This document shows, in pieces, positions 17,611-25,986 of a stretch of DNA of 64,000 bases. Positions within the stretch are counted from its first letter, which is position 1. Every line of letters begins with the position of its first letter. The stretch covers positions 48,796-112,795 of the forward strand of contig DASXIN010000155.1 in the NCBI GenBank assembly GCA_036497945.1, read 5' to 3'. Position numbers and translations under genes: made by a program. The stretch is from RYN-230 sp036497945. Its GTDB lineage: Bacteria > Actinomycetota > Actinomycetes > Streptosporangiales > Streptosporangiaceae. The notes under the pieces were generated by a model. It was given only the letters and a program-made list of their open reading frames with translations. It was not told the DNA's origin and searched no databases.

Positions 17611-18667
17611 CGTCCGGGGCGAGGTCGAGGAGGACTTTGCCGCGCGGGCCCGGCGGGTCCGGGTCCCGCAACGCGTCCAGCGCGGCAGCCCAGTCACGCA
17701 GCGGGAAGCGGTGGGTGACCAGGAAGGCCAGGCTGAGCAGGCCCGCGTTGAGCAAGGTGACCACCTGGCGCCACGCGGCCGAGGTGTAGCCGAAGCTGGC
17801 CCGGATGGTCAGGTCGTTGTTGACCAGGTCATCCACGGGCACCGCGGCGGTGGCGCCGTGCGGCGGCAGGCCGAGCAGCAGCACCGTGCCGCCGCGGCGC
17901 GCCGCGGCCAGCGCGGTGAGCACCGCGCCGGTGGCCCCGGCCGCCTCCACCACCAGGTCGTAGCCGCCCCCGGGCGCCACCGGGTCGGTCTCGAACCGGG
18001 CCGCGCCCGCGGCCTCGGCCAGCCCGGCCTGGGCCGGGCGGCGGCCGAGCAGCACGATCTCGGCCGGGGACCACAGCCGGAGCAGCCGCACCGCCAGCAG
18101 CGCCACCGTGCCGTCCCCGACCACCAGCGCCCGCGCGCCCGGCTGGACCGCGACGCTGGCCAGCCCCCGGTAGACCACCGCGGCCGGCTCGACCAGCGCG
18201 CCATCCGCCAGGCTCACCCGGTCCGCCAGCGGGTGCACCAGCGACTCGCCGACCACCGCGTACCCGGCGGCCGCCCCATCCCGGGTGAACCCCATCTCGT
18301 CGTACGTCGCGCACAGGTTGGTCGCCCCAGCCCGACATTTTGCGCAACGCCCGCACGGCACGATGCCCTCGGCCACCACCCGGGCGCCCGGGGCCAGTGA
18401 GCCGGCTCCGCCGGCCAGCACCGTCCCGCTCCACTCGTGCCCGAGCACCAGCGGGTAGCGGACATAGGCGGGGTCGATCCGGCCGGCCACGATGTCCAGG
18501 TCGGTGCCGCACAGCCCGGCCACGTCCGGCCGGATCAGCAGCTCACCGGGCCCGGGCACGGGCCGGTCCCGCTGCTCCAGGCTGAGCTGGCCGGGCGCGG
18601 CCACGACCAGGGCGCTGCGCGCCGGTTCGACGGGCGCGGCCGGGGCGACGGTCTGCGCTTCGGCCAT
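17597..18667 (-). CDS. Zinc-dependent MDR alcohol/sugar dehydrogenase
   Basis: A 356-residue medium-chain dehydrogenase. GLCGTDLDI and LGHEWSG provide the catalytic-zinc Cys and His-Glu; GIVPCGRCAKCRAGATNLC provides the four structural-zinc Cys. The Rossmann motif is ALVVGDGTVALLAVRL, a slightly unusual GDGTVA instead of GxGxxG. Relatives include sorbitol, threonine and galactitol-phosphate dehydrogenases. It directly follows the IclR gene (three bases apart) and lies next to a lactonase, dehydratase and sugar ABC transporter, so oxidation of a sugar or polyol to a lactone or ketose is the likely role. NAD(P) preference is not determined. Confidence 0.88.
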   Translation of the reverse strand: MAEAQTVAPAAPVEPARSALVVAAPGQLSLEQRDRPVPGPGELLIRPDVAGLCGTDLDIVAGRIDPAYVRYPLVLGHEWSGTVLAGGAGSLAPGARVVAEGIVPCGRCAKCRAGATNLCATYDEMGFTRDGAAAGYAVVGESLVHPLADRVSLADGALVEPAAVVYRGLASVAVQPGARALVVGDGTVALLAVRLLRLWSPAEIVLLGRRPAQAGLAEAAGAARFETDPVAPGGGYDLVVEAAGATGAVLTALAAARRGGTVLLLGLPPHGATAAVPVDDLVNNDLTIRASFGYTSAAWRQVVTLLNAGLLSLAFLVTHRFPLRDWAAALDALRDPDPPGPRGKVLLDLAPDASAR

Positions 18668-18670
18668 CGG

Positions 18671-19528
18671 TCAGGGCCCTTCCGAGCGGTACGGCGCGCC
18701 ACCGAGCAGCGCGGACACCCGGTCGGCGTAGCTGCGCACCGCCCGGCCCAGTTCCTCGATCCGCCAGGCGGGCAGGTCGCCCTTGATCCCGGTCACGCTG
18801 ACCGCGCCGGCACAGCCGCCGTCGTGGCCGAAGAACGCCGCCCCGGCGCAGAACACGCCCTCGGCGTCCTCCTCGTCGTCCACCGCGAAGCCGAGCCGCC
18901 GGGCGGCGGCCAGGTTGTCCAGCAGCGTGTCGATGTCGGTGATGGTGTGCGCGGTGCGCGGGGCCAGCCCGGTCGCCGCGCAGATCCGGCGCACCTCCGG
19001 CTCGGGCAGGGTGGACAGGATGGCCTTCCCGGCGGCCGAGGCGTACGGCACCTCGCGCTGGCCCAGCGGGGTGTAGAAGCGGACGCTGCCCGGCCCGTCC
19101 ACCCGGGCGATGAACACCGGGTAGCCCGCCTCGGGGACCGCGATCCGCGCGGTCATCTTCGTCGTCTCGGACAGCTCGTCGAGCACTGGCCTACATATGT
19201 CGCCTAGCGGGAGCTGCCTGCTCACGATGTCGCCCAGCCGGATCAGCGCGGTGCCCAGCGTGTACCGCGGCCCGGGCCGCGCGTCGCGCAGGAAGCCGAA
19301 CAACTCCAGGGTCCGGGCCAGCGCCAGCGTGGTGCTCTTGGACGCGCCCAGCGCGCTGGCCAGCTCGCTGAGCGTCTGACCCTCGGCCGGGCCATCGGCC
19401 ACGATGCCGACCAGGCGCAGCGCCCGGGCCACGCTGTGCACCGTGTACCGGCCCGCCGCCTGGTCCTGCTGCGGCCCCACCGGCTGGCCGTCCTGCCGCG
19501 AACCCACCGGCTCACCGTCCCGCGCCAT
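18671..19528 (-). CDS. IclR family transcriptional regulator
   Basis: A 285-residue regulator. An N-terminal extension of about 25 residues precedes the winged-helix HTH (RYTVHSVARALRLVGIVADG, then LSELASALGASKSTTLALARTL). The C-terminal effector domain includes YASAAGKAILS and GFAVDDEEDAEGVFCAGAAFFG, with the conserved acidic ligand-binding residues of IclR proteins. The chosen ATG has AGGTGG upstream; a GTG seven codons earlier is possible but touches a candidate operator. It is divergent from the M24-like gene and cotranscribed with the MDR dehydrogenase. It probably controls both arms of the sugar-acid island. Confidence 0.9.
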   Translation of the reverse strand: MARDGEPVGSRQDGQPVGPQQDQAAGRYTVHSVARALRLVGIVADGPAEGQTLSELASALGASKSTTLALARTLELFGFLRDARPGPRYTLGTALIRLGDIVSRQLPLGDICRPVLDELSETTKMTARIAVPEAGYPVFIARVDGPGSVRFYTPLGQREVPYASAAGKAILSTLPEPEVRRICAATGLAPRTAHTITDIDTLLDNLAAARRLGFAVDDEEDAEGVFCAGAAFFGHDGGCAGAVSVTGIKGDLPAWRIEELGRAVRSYADRVSALLGGAPYRSEGP

Positions 19529-19552
19529 CCCCACCTGCTCACCTCTCACACC

Positions 19553-19572
19553 GTTGTTCGGTACAGCCGAAC
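19553..19572. promoter_or_regulatory. Candidate IclR operator 1
   Basis: GTTGTTCGGTACAGCCGAAC contains the inverted arms GTTCGG and CCGAAC separated by five bases. It lies just upstream of the IclR coding start and has a near-identical partner 110 bases away in the same intergenic region, as expected for autoregulation plus control of the divergent operon. Confidence 0.6.
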
Positions 19573-19607
19573 GCTCATTCTGTTATGGTAGCGAGTCCAA
19601 AACGGCC

Positions 19608-19613
19608 TTGACA
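19608..19613 (+). promoter_or_regulatory. -35-like TTGACA upstream of the M24-like operon
   Basis: A perfect TTGACA lies between the two candidate IclR operators and reads toward the plus-strand operon. The -10 partner is poor (TTCCAT after 17 bases), which would suit an activator-dependent or repressed promoter. The second operator lies downstream of the expected transcription start. Confidence 0.4.
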
Positions 19614-19662
19614 TGGGTAAATGCGGGTGATTCCATGTCGGCGTGATTCTATATCACAAAAC

Positions 19663-19682
19663 GTTGTTCGGGACAACCGAAC
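19663..19682. promoter_or_regulatory. Candidate IclR operator 2
   Basis: GTTGTTCGGGACAACCGAAC matches operator 1 at 17 of 20 positions, with the same GTTCGG/CCGAAC arms. It sits between the TTGACA and the preferred GTG start of the M24-like gene, a position where a bound regulator would block transcription. Confidence 0.6.
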
Positions 19683-19696
19683 ACCTACCCCGGAGC

Positions 19697-20842
19697 GTGG
19701 CCCGGGCCGCGGCCGCCAGGCAGCGGCTGGCGGGCTGGCTGGGCGAGCACCCGGAGGTGGCCGCCGTGGTGCTCACCGGCCCGGCCGCCGTGGCCTGGGC
19801 CACCGGCGCGGTGGCACCCCCGGTGGACCGCACCGCCACGGTGGACCTGGTCTGGGTGGTGGCCACCCGGTCGTCGGCCGCGCTGGTCACGACCGAGGTG
19901 GAGGCCGACCGGGTGGCCGAGGAGTACCAGCCGCGGCAGCACGGTTTCGCTGACCTGGCCACCGTTCCGTGGTACGACCCGGACGGCTTCACCCGGGCCG
20001 CGCAGGACATCGCCGGGGCGCCCGCCGCCCAGCTGGCCGCGGACGGGCATCCCGGGTTCGGCCAGGACGCGGCCGACGACCTGCGCGCGCTCCGGCTCGC
20101 GCTGTCCCCCGCCGAGCAGCAGGACCTGCGCGCGCTCGGCGCCGACGCGGCGGACGCGCTGCAGCAGGCGCTGGCCAGCTGGCGGCCGGGCGAGCGGGAC
20201 CTGGACGTGCAGGCCCGGGTGGCCGCGGTGCTCGAATCCCGGGGCGCGGACACGCCGGTGCTGATCGTCGGCGGGGACGACCGGGTGCGCCGGTTCCGGC
20301 ACCCGATGGCGGCCGGGGTGCCGGTCCGCCGGCTGGTCATGGCCGTGGTGGTGGCCCGGCGCGGCGGGCTGCACGCCGCGGCCACCCGGTTCGCGTCGGC
20401 TGGGCCAGTGGACACGGAGTTCGCCGCGCTGCGCGCCCGGGTGCTGCGCATCGAGCGGGACACGCTCGCCGCGTCCGGGCCGCCGCACCGGTACGGGACC
20501 GTGCTGGCCGTGCTGGCCAGCAGCTACACCAGGGAGGGCGCCCCAGGCGGCTGGGCCGGGCACTACCAGGGCGGCCCGATCGGCTACGCGCAGCGCGAGT
20601 TCGAGATCGCGCCGGTGCAGCACGACTCCCGCTGGTACGCCACCCCGGTGGCCTACGGCCACGCGGTCGCGTGGAATCCCAGCCTGCCCGGCGGGGCCAA
20701 GGCCGAGGACACCTACCTGGTGAGCGAGACCGGCCTGCGCCGGGTGACCACGGCGGCGGACGGCCCGGGACCGGGCTGGCCAGCCGAGGACGAGGACGAC
20801 GACGTGATACCGCCACGCCCGGCGGTCCTGGAGGTGGCGTAG
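19697..20842 (+). CDS. M24 (creatinase/aminopeptidase-fold) protein lacking metal aspartates
   Basis: A 381-residue protein with an N-terminal creatinase-like domain and a C-terminal pita-bread fold. Recognisable pieces are VGGDDRVRRFRHP, WAGHYQGGPIGYAQREFE and AVAWNPSLPGGAKAEDTYLV. Active M24 enzymes need two Asp in the strand after the substrate loop; here that region reads RRLVMAVVVARRGGLHAAATRFA and has no Asp. Single His and Glu equivalents remain, so a dinuclear metal centre is unlikely. The frame is open 18 codons upstream, but that would place an operator inside the gene; the GTG behind GGAG is preferred. First gene of the plus-strand arm of the sugar-acid island; function unknown. 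Confidence 0.7.
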   Translation: MARAAAARQRLAGWLGEHPEVAAVVLTGPAAVAWATGAVAPPVDRTATVDLVWVVATRSSAALVTTEVEADRVAEEYQPRQHGFADLATVPWYDPDGFTRAAQDIAGAPAAQLAADGHPGFGQDAADDLRALRLALSPAEQQDLRALGADAADALQQALASWRPGERDLDVQARVAAVLESRGADTPVLIVGGDDRVRRFRHPMAAGVPVRRLVMAVVVARRGGLHAAATRFASAGPVDTEFAALRARVLRIERDTLAASGPPHRYGTVLAVLASSYTREGAPGGWAGHYQGGPIGYAQREFEIAPVQHDSRWYATPVAYGHAVAWNPSLPGGAKAEDTYLVSETGLRRVTTAADGPGPGWPAEDEDDDVIPPRPAVLEVA

Positions 20843-21813
20843 TGACGCTCGGTGCTGAGCAATCCGTGGACGGGAAGGCCGTCCGGCTGACCGGCGCCCA
20901 GGTGCTGGCCGCCCGCGGCATCGCGGCCGAGCCGGCCCCCGCGCGCAGCCCGGCGCGGTTCCCGGACGGGGCGGACTTCCGCATCGAGATCCCGAGCGTC
21001 GAGGGGCCGGCCGTGCTGCGGGCCGTGGTCGAGCAGGCCGCGGCCGAGGGCATCACGGTCAACCGGGTGTCCCAGGGCAGCGGGGCGATGCTGCTGTCCG
21101 GCAGCGAGCTCGCCGAGCTGGCCGCGATCGGCGCCGACCACGGCCTGGAGGTATCCCTGTTCGTCGGGCCGCGCGAGGAGTGGGACATCGGCAGCCTGGC
21201 CCAGTCGGCCGAGGGCCCGTCCCGGGGCGGGCTGATCCGGGGCGCCCGGCAGCTCCGGTACGCGGTGGACGACGTGCTGCGCGGGGTCGAGCACGGCATT
21301 CGCGGCTTCCTGGTGGCCGACACCGGGCTGCTGGAACTGCTGGCCGGGATGCAGCGGGACGGCGAGATCCCGGCCTCGGTGGTGTGGAAGGTGTCGGCCA
21401 TGCTCGCCCCGGCCAACCCGGTGACCGCCCGCCAGCTGGAGCGGCTCGGCGCGGGCACGGTCAACGTGCCGTCCGACCTGACCGCGGGCCAGCTGGCCGA
21501 GCTGCGCGCGGCCACGTCGCTGCCCATCGACCTGTACGTGGAGACGCCCAGCTCGATGGGCGGCGTGGTGCGCGGCCACGAGGCGGCCGAGCTGGTCGCG
21601 GCGGCCGCGCCGATGTACGTGAAGTTCGGCCTGCGCAACTCCCGGCCGCTGTATCCCAGCGGGCTGCACCTGGTCGGGGAAGCGGCGGCCATCGCCCGGG
21701 AGAAGGTGCACCGGGCCGCGGTGGCGCTGGAGTGGATGGAGCTGGCCGACCTGGGCCTGGTCCAGTCCGCGCCCGGGGCACCGGGCCTGGGCATCCCGGA
21801 GCGCGCCCGGTGA
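20842..21813 (+). CDS. Uncharacterised TIM-barrel-like protein (U32-peptidase-like annotation)
   Basis: A 323-residue protein that I do not recognise as an enzyme of known activity. It has regular alternation of strands and helices suggesting a TIM barrel: FRIEIPSVEGPAVL, LEVSLFVGPREEWDI, GIRGFLVADTGLLELL, GTVNVPSDLT, PIDLYVETPSSMGG and PMYVKFGLRNS. The acidic residues at strand ends (ADTG, VETP) and the Lys in YVKFG are where such enzymes place catalytic groups. Similar proteins are sometimes labelled U32 family peptidases, but the U32 signature is not evident. It overlaps the preceding gene by one base and the dehydratase by four, so it belongs to the same pathway. A role in cleaving the dehydratase product is possible. 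Confidence 0.6.
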   Translation: MTLGAEQSVDGKAVRLTGAQVLAARGIAAEPAPARSPARFPDGADFRIEIPSVEGPAVLRAVVEQAAAEGITVNRVSQGSGAMLLSGSELAELAAIGADHGLEVSLFVGPREEWDIGSLAQSAEGPSRGGLIRGARQLRYAVDDVLRGVEHGIRGFLVADTGLLELLAGMQRDGEIPASVVWKVSAMLAPANPVTARQLERLGAGTVNVPSDLTAGQLAELRAATSLPIDLYVETPSSMGGVVRGHEAAELVAAAAPMYVKFGLRNSRPLYPSGLHLVGEAAAIAREKVHRAAVALEWMELADLGLVQSAPGAPGLGIPERAR

Positions 21814-23657
21814 CCGCCCCGCCCGCGCCAAAGGGCCGCGCCGCCGACTGGACTGACGAGCGACGAGCGCAGCGAGGAGCGAGGAGGGAAGGAGGCAGTG
21901 AAGAGGGATGGGGAGGTGGGCGGGGGCCCGGAGGCGCAAAGCTACGCAGTGACGCCTGGCTGCGCGGCGACGACGAGGTCGCGCTGGCGCACCGGGTGGC
22001 GTTCGCCGCGGCCGGCCACCAGGTGACCGCGGACGGTGGCCGCCCGGTGATCGGCATCGCCAACTCGGCCAGCGAGCTGAACCCGTGCAACCTGCCGCTG
22101 CGCGCGCTGGCCGGCCCGGTCCGGGACGGGATCCAGCAAGCCGGTGGCATCCCGGTCGAGTTCGGCTCGATCTCGCTCGGCGAGGACCTGATGAAGCCGA
22201 GCGCGATGCTGTACCGGAACCTGCTGGCCATCGAGATCGAGGAGATCATCCGCAGCAACCCGCTGGACGGGATCGTGCTGCTGGCCGGCTGCGACAAGAC
22301 CGTGCCCGGAGCGATCATGGGCGCGGCCAGCGCCGACCTGCCCATGGTCGTGGTGACCAGCGGCGCCCGGGCGCCGGCCACGTTCCGCGGCCGGCGGATC
22401 GGCTCGGGCAGCGACCTGTGGCGGCTGTGGGACGAGCGGCGGGCCGGCCGCCTGGACGACGCGGGCTGGCGCGAGCTGGAACGCTGCCTGGGCTGCGCGG
22501 CCGGCACCTGCAACACGATGGGCACCGCGTCCACCATGGCCATCCTGGCCGAGACGCTGGGGCTGATGATCCCCGGTTCGGCCACCATCCCGGCCGGCGA
22601 TCCGCGCGGCGCGGCGGCCGCGGCCGAAGCGGGCCGGGTCGCGGTGCACGCGGTGCTGGCCGGGCGGCGGCCGTCGGCCGTGCTGACCGCGGCCGCGTTC
22701 GGCAACGCGATCCGGATGCTGCACGCTATCGGCGGCTCGACCAACGCGGTCATCCACCTGGCCGCGATGGCCGGCCGGGTCGGCGTCCCGCTACCGCTGG
22801 ACGAGCTGGGCCGGCTGGGCGCCGGGGTCCCGGTGCTGGCCGACGTCGAGCCTTCCGGCGCTGGGCTCCTGCCCGACCTGGACGCGGCTGGTGGGGTGCC
22901 GGCCCTGCTCCGCGAGCTGGACGGGCTGGTGGACCCCGCGGCGGCCACGGTGACCGGGACCAGCATCGGCCAGCTCGCCGCATCCGCACCTGCCGCCACG
23001 GGGGCGATCCGGTCCACGGCACTGGCGTTGGGCAGAAATGGGTCTTTCGCCGTGGTGCGCGGGACGCTGGCGCCGGACGGTGCGGTGCTGAAGACCTCAG
23101 CCGCCACGCCCCGGCTGCTCCGGCACCGCGGGCCGGCCCTGGTCTTCCACGGGTACGACGAGATGCGCCGCCGGGTCGAGGACCCGGCGCTGCCGGTCAC
23201 CCCGGACAGCGTGCTGGTGCTGGCCGGCTGCGGCCCGGTCGGGGTACCCGGGATGCCGGAGTGGGGCATGATCCCGATTCCGGCCAAGCTGGCCACGGAG
23301 GGGGTCACCGACATGGTGCGGGTGACCGACGCCCGGATGAGCGGGACCAGCTTCGGCACCGTGTTCCTGCACGCCGCGCCGGAAGCGGCGGTCGGCGGCC
23401 CGCTGGCGCTGGTGCGGGACGGCGACCCGGTCGAGGTGGACGTGGCGGCCGGCCGGCTGGACCTGGCCGTGCCCGCGGCGGAGCTGGCCCGGCGCCGCGC
23501 GCAGTGGTCGCCACCACCCTCGCCGCACCTGCGCGGCTGGCCCGCGCTGTACCGCGACCACGTGCTGCAGGCACCGGACGGTTGCGACCTGGACTTCCTG
23601 CGGGCCCCGACGAAGGAGCACCGCCGGTTCGTGGAGCCAGTCGTCGGGAGGTCCTGA
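21810..23657 (+). CDS. IlvD/Edd family dehydratase (sugar-acid or dihydroxy-acid dehydratase)
   Basis: A 615-residue Fe-S dehydratase. The cluster ligands are in LLAGCDKTVPGAIMG and RCLGCAAGTCNTMGTASTM; HAIGGSTNAVIHLAAMAG and ARMSGTSFGTVFLHAAPEA complete the active site, with the Ser that acts as base. The context (sugar ABC transporter, lactonase) favours a sugar-acid dehydratase, such as arabonate, xylonate or gluconate type, over the IlvD of branched-chain biosynthesis. The GTG start overlaps the previous stop. Between residue 15 and the conserved LRSDAWLRGDD start lies an in-frame Arg/Glu/Gly-rich insertion of 28 residues that is atypical of the family. Confidence 0.88.
   Translation: MTAPPAPKGRAADWTDERRAQRGARREGGSEEGWGGGRGPGGAKLRSDAWLRGDDEVALAHRVAFAAAGHQVTADGGRPVIGIANSASELNPCNLPLRALAGPVRDGIQQAGGIPVEFGSISLGEDLMKPSAMLYRNLLAIEIEEIIRSNPLDGIVLLAGCDKTVPGAIMGAASADLPMVVVTSGARAPATFRGRRIGSGSDLWRLWDERRAGRLDDAGWRELERCLGCAAGTCNTMGTASTMAILAETLGLMIPGSATIPAGDPRGAAAAAEAGRVAVHAVLAGRRPSAVLTAAAFGNAIRMLHAIGGSTNAVIHLAAMAGRVGVPLPLDELGRLGAGVPVLADVEPSGAGLLPDLDAAGGVPALLRELDGLVDPAAATVTGTSIGQLAASAPAATGAIRSTALALGRNGSFAVVRGTLAPDGAVLKTSAATPRLLRHRGPALVFHGYDEMRRRVEDPALPVTPDSVLVLAGCGPVGVPGMPEWGMIPIPAKLATEGVTDMVRVTDARMSGTSFGTVFLHAAPEAAVGGPLALVRDGDPVEVDVAAGRLDLAVPAAELARRRAQWSPPPSPHLRGWPALYRDHVLQAPDGCDLDFLRAPTKEHRRFVEPVVGRS
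21855..21938 (+). repeat. In-frame purine-rich insertion in the dehydratase gene
   Basis: Eighty-four bases that are almost purely purine in parts (GGAGGGAAGGAGGCAGTG and neighbours) and contain the palindrome-like unit GAGCGCAGCGAGGAGCGAGG. Composition is unlike the flanking coding sequence. The length is a multiple of three and keeps the frame open. It looks like a copy of a small dispersed element, but no second copy is visible in this window. Confidence 0.55.
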
Positions 23658-23723
23658 GCTGACCAGGACCGCCGGCCGGCCCCGCGGACCCAGTTATCGA
23701 GGCACAAGCGAGAGGAGATAGCC

Positions 23724-25028
23724 GTGAGACGCTGGAAGGTGCTGGCTACCGTGGCCGCGGTGGCCCTGGTGGCGACCGCGTGCGGCAACAGTGGGGGCGG
23801 GGGGAGCAGCGGCTCGACAGCTGGCCCGGTCACGCTCACCATCTGGGAGAACTACGGCACCGAGCAGAACGCGACCGCGCTGAAGAACCTGGCCAAGGCG
23901 TTCGAGAAGCTGCACAAGAACGTCACCGTCAACGTGGTGAGCCAGCCTGCGGACAACTACTTTGCCCTGCTGCAGGCGGCCGCCGTGTCCAAGACCGGCC
24001 CGGACCTGGCGGTCATGTGGACCGGGCTGTTCACCCTGCAGTACAAGGACTTCCTGACCAACCTGAAGGGCAAGATCCCCGCCGCCGACCTGGCCCGGAT
24101 CGACCCGGACGCGCTCAAGTGGACCTCGGATCACTTCGACGCGGCCAACGGGCCGTACGTGATCCCGCTGGAGAACCAGTTCTACATCGGCTTCTACAAC
24201 AAGGCCGCGTTCAGCAAGGCCGGGGTCACCGCGGTGCCGACCGACTGGACCCAGTTGTTCGCCGCCTGCCAGAAGCTGAAGAAGGCCGGCTACATGCCGC
24301 TGACCTACGGCAACGGCGGCCAGCCGCTGGGCGCCGAGTTCTACCCCTGGTACGACATGAGCTACATGATGATCGGGGCGCACCCGGTGACCAACTGGCA
24401 GCAGCTGTACAGCGGCCAGATCCCGTGGACCTCGACGGCCAACGTGGACCAGCTGAACAACTGGGCCAAGCTGAAGAGCGCTGGCTGCACGAACACCGAC
24501 GTGCTGACCAAGACGAACAACCTGGGTGACTTCGAGTCCGGCAAGGCCGCGATGATGGTGGACGGCACCTGGGACACGCAGAAGTTCACCAGCGCGCTCG
24601 GGTCCAAGGTGGCCGCGTTCGTGCCGCCGTTCTCCTCGACGCCGATCAAGGGCGTGGTGGACTTCGCCGGCGATGGCCTGTCCATGACCAGCTACAGCCA
24701 GCACCAGGCCGAGGCGCTGCAATTCCTGGAGTTCATGACCACGACGCAAGCCGCGCAGATCATCAACGCAGCCGGGCTGATCCCGGCCATCAACGGGGTC
24801 AGCACCAGCAACCCGGTGAACCAGCAGATGCTGAACTTCGTCAGCCAGGATCACATGACGGCGTATCCGATGCTGGACAACGTGGTACAGGGCAACGTGG
24901 TGAACACCGGCAGCAAGGAACTGCCCTCGGTGCTGAACGGCAGCATCAGCCCCAAGTCGGCGCTGGGCAGCATGCAGACCACGTTCGGCCAACTGCCGTC
25001 CGACCAGCGCGGCACCAGCTACCCGTGA
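23724..25028 (+). CDS. ABC sugar-binding lipoprotein
   Basis: A 434-residue extracellular solute-binding protein of the family that serves CUT1 sugar importers. It begins with a lipoprotein signal ending in LVATAC (acyl Cys20), then a Gly/Ser linker and the two-lobe binding fold: VTLTIWENYGTEQNATAL at the start, and TYGNGGQPLGAEFYPWYD and MMVDGTWDTQKF later. The GTG start has GAGGAG eight bases upstream. It is the first transporter gene after the dehydratase, and two permeases follow immediately. The ligand is probably a sugar or sugar acid oxidised by the island enzymes. Confidence 0.93.
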   Translation: MRRWKVLATVAAVALVATACGNSGGGGSSGSTAGPVTLTIWENYGTEQNATALKNLAKAFEKLHKNVTVNVVSQPADNYFALLQAAAVSKTGPDLAVMWTGLFTLQYKDFLTNLKGKIPAADLARIDPDALKWTSDHFDAANGPYVIPLENQFYIGFYNKAAFSKAGVTAVPTDWTQLFAACQKLKKAGYMPLTYGNGGQPLGAEFYPWYDMSYMMIGAHPVTNWQQLYSGQIPWTSTANVDQLNNWAKLKSAGCTNTDVLTKTNNLGDFESGKAAMMVDGTWDTQKFTSALGSKVAAFVPPFSSTPIKGVVDFAGDGLSMTSYSQHQAEALQFLEFMTTTQAAQIINAAGLIPAINGVSTSNPVNQQMLNFVSQDHMTAYPMLDNVVQGNVVNTGSKELPSVLNGSISPKSALGSMQTTFGQLPSDQRGTSYP

Positions 25029-25035
25029 TGCCCTG

Positions 25036-25986
25036 GTGAGTATTTCGGAGGCGACATCGCGGCTGGCCCGGGGCGCTCCCCCGGGCCAGCCCGCCCGCCG
25101 TTCGCGGAGCAAGCTGGCCCGGCGCCGGCGCCGGGCGGGCATCCTGCTGTCGCTGCCCGCCGTGATCGTGGTGGTCGCGCTGCTCGGCATCCCGATCGGG
25201 CAGGCGGTCTACTACTCGATGACCAACTGGAACGGGCTGACCGCGCAGTGGGTCGGGCCGAGCACGTACTCCACCGCGCTGACCGACCCGATCTTCTGGC
25301 GGGTGATCCAGAACAACGCGCTGCTGCTGCTGGCCATCCCGTTCGCCATCGGCATCCCGCTAGGGATCGCCGCGCTGCTCAACGAGCACGTCCGCGGCTG
25401 GCTGTTCTTCCGCTCGGCGTACTTCCTGCCCACCGCGGTGTCCTGGGTGGTCATCGGCATGGTGGCGGTGCAGTTCTTCGCGCTGAACGGGCTGCTGAAC
25501 AAGTTGCTGGCCGCGGTCGGCCTGGGCTCGGTGCAGACCAACCTGCTGGCCGGCCAGCGCACCGCGCTGCTCGCCCTGGCCATCACGTTCATCTGGTCCA
25601 TGCTCGGCACCAACACGATCATCTTCCTGACCGGGATGGCCACCCTGGACCCGACGCTGCTGGAGGCGGCCCGGGTGGACGGGCTGAAACGGCGGCAGAT
25701 CTTCTTCCGGGTCACCCTGCCGCTGCTCAAGCGGTTCGTCCAGTTCTCCTTCGTGATCACGGTGATCAGCGCGTTCTCCGCACTGTTCAGCCTGATCTTC
25801 GTGATGACCAACGGCGGGCCCGGATTCGGCACCACCACGCTGGAGTTCTTCGTCTACCAGTCGGCGTTCTCGCTCGGCCAGTTCGGCACCGGCGCGCTGT
25901 ACGGGATCATCCTGTTCGTGATCATGATTGTGGTCGGCCTGGTGCAGCTGCGGCTGATCCGGTCCGAGGACGGGGAGGGCTGGTAG
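25036..25986 (+). CDS. ABC sugar transporter permease (MalF/UgpA type)
   Basis: A 316-residue inner-membrane permease with six hydrophobic segments after an Arg-rich N-terminal tail (ARRSRSKLARRRRRAG). The EAA loop reads EAARVDGLKRRQIFFRVTLP, the contact site for the ATPase. GPGFGTTTLEFFVYQSAF is the typical late MalF-like loop. GTG start seven bases after the binding-protein stop. It pairs with the next permease, whose start follows its stop without a gap, to form the heterodimeric channel of the CUT1 importer. Confidence 0.94.
   Translation: MSISEATSRLARGAPPGQPARRSRSKLARRRRRAGILLSLPAVIVVVALLGIPIGQAVYYSMTNWNGLTAQWVGPSTYSTALTDPIFWRVIQNNALLLLAIPFAIGIPLGIAALLNEHVRGWLFFRSAYFLPTAVSWVVIGMVAVQFFALNGLLNKLLAAVGLGSVQTNLLAGQRTALLALAITFIWSMLGTNTIIFLTGMATLDPTLLEAARVDGLKRRQIFFRVTLPLLKRFVQFSFVITVISAFSALFSLIFVMTNGGPGFGTTTLEFFVYQSAFSLGQFGTGALYGIILFVIMIVVGLVQLRLIRSEDGEGW

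Noticed and set aside
19643..19696. Upstream start for the M24-like gene
   Set aside because: It would place a candidate operator in the coding sequence, and the extra 18 residues do not resemble the family.
21810..21950. Alternative start of the dehydratase after the purine-rich segment
   Set aside because: The ATG and GTG codons there are out of frame; only the GTG at 21810 reaches the conserved LRSDAW segment.
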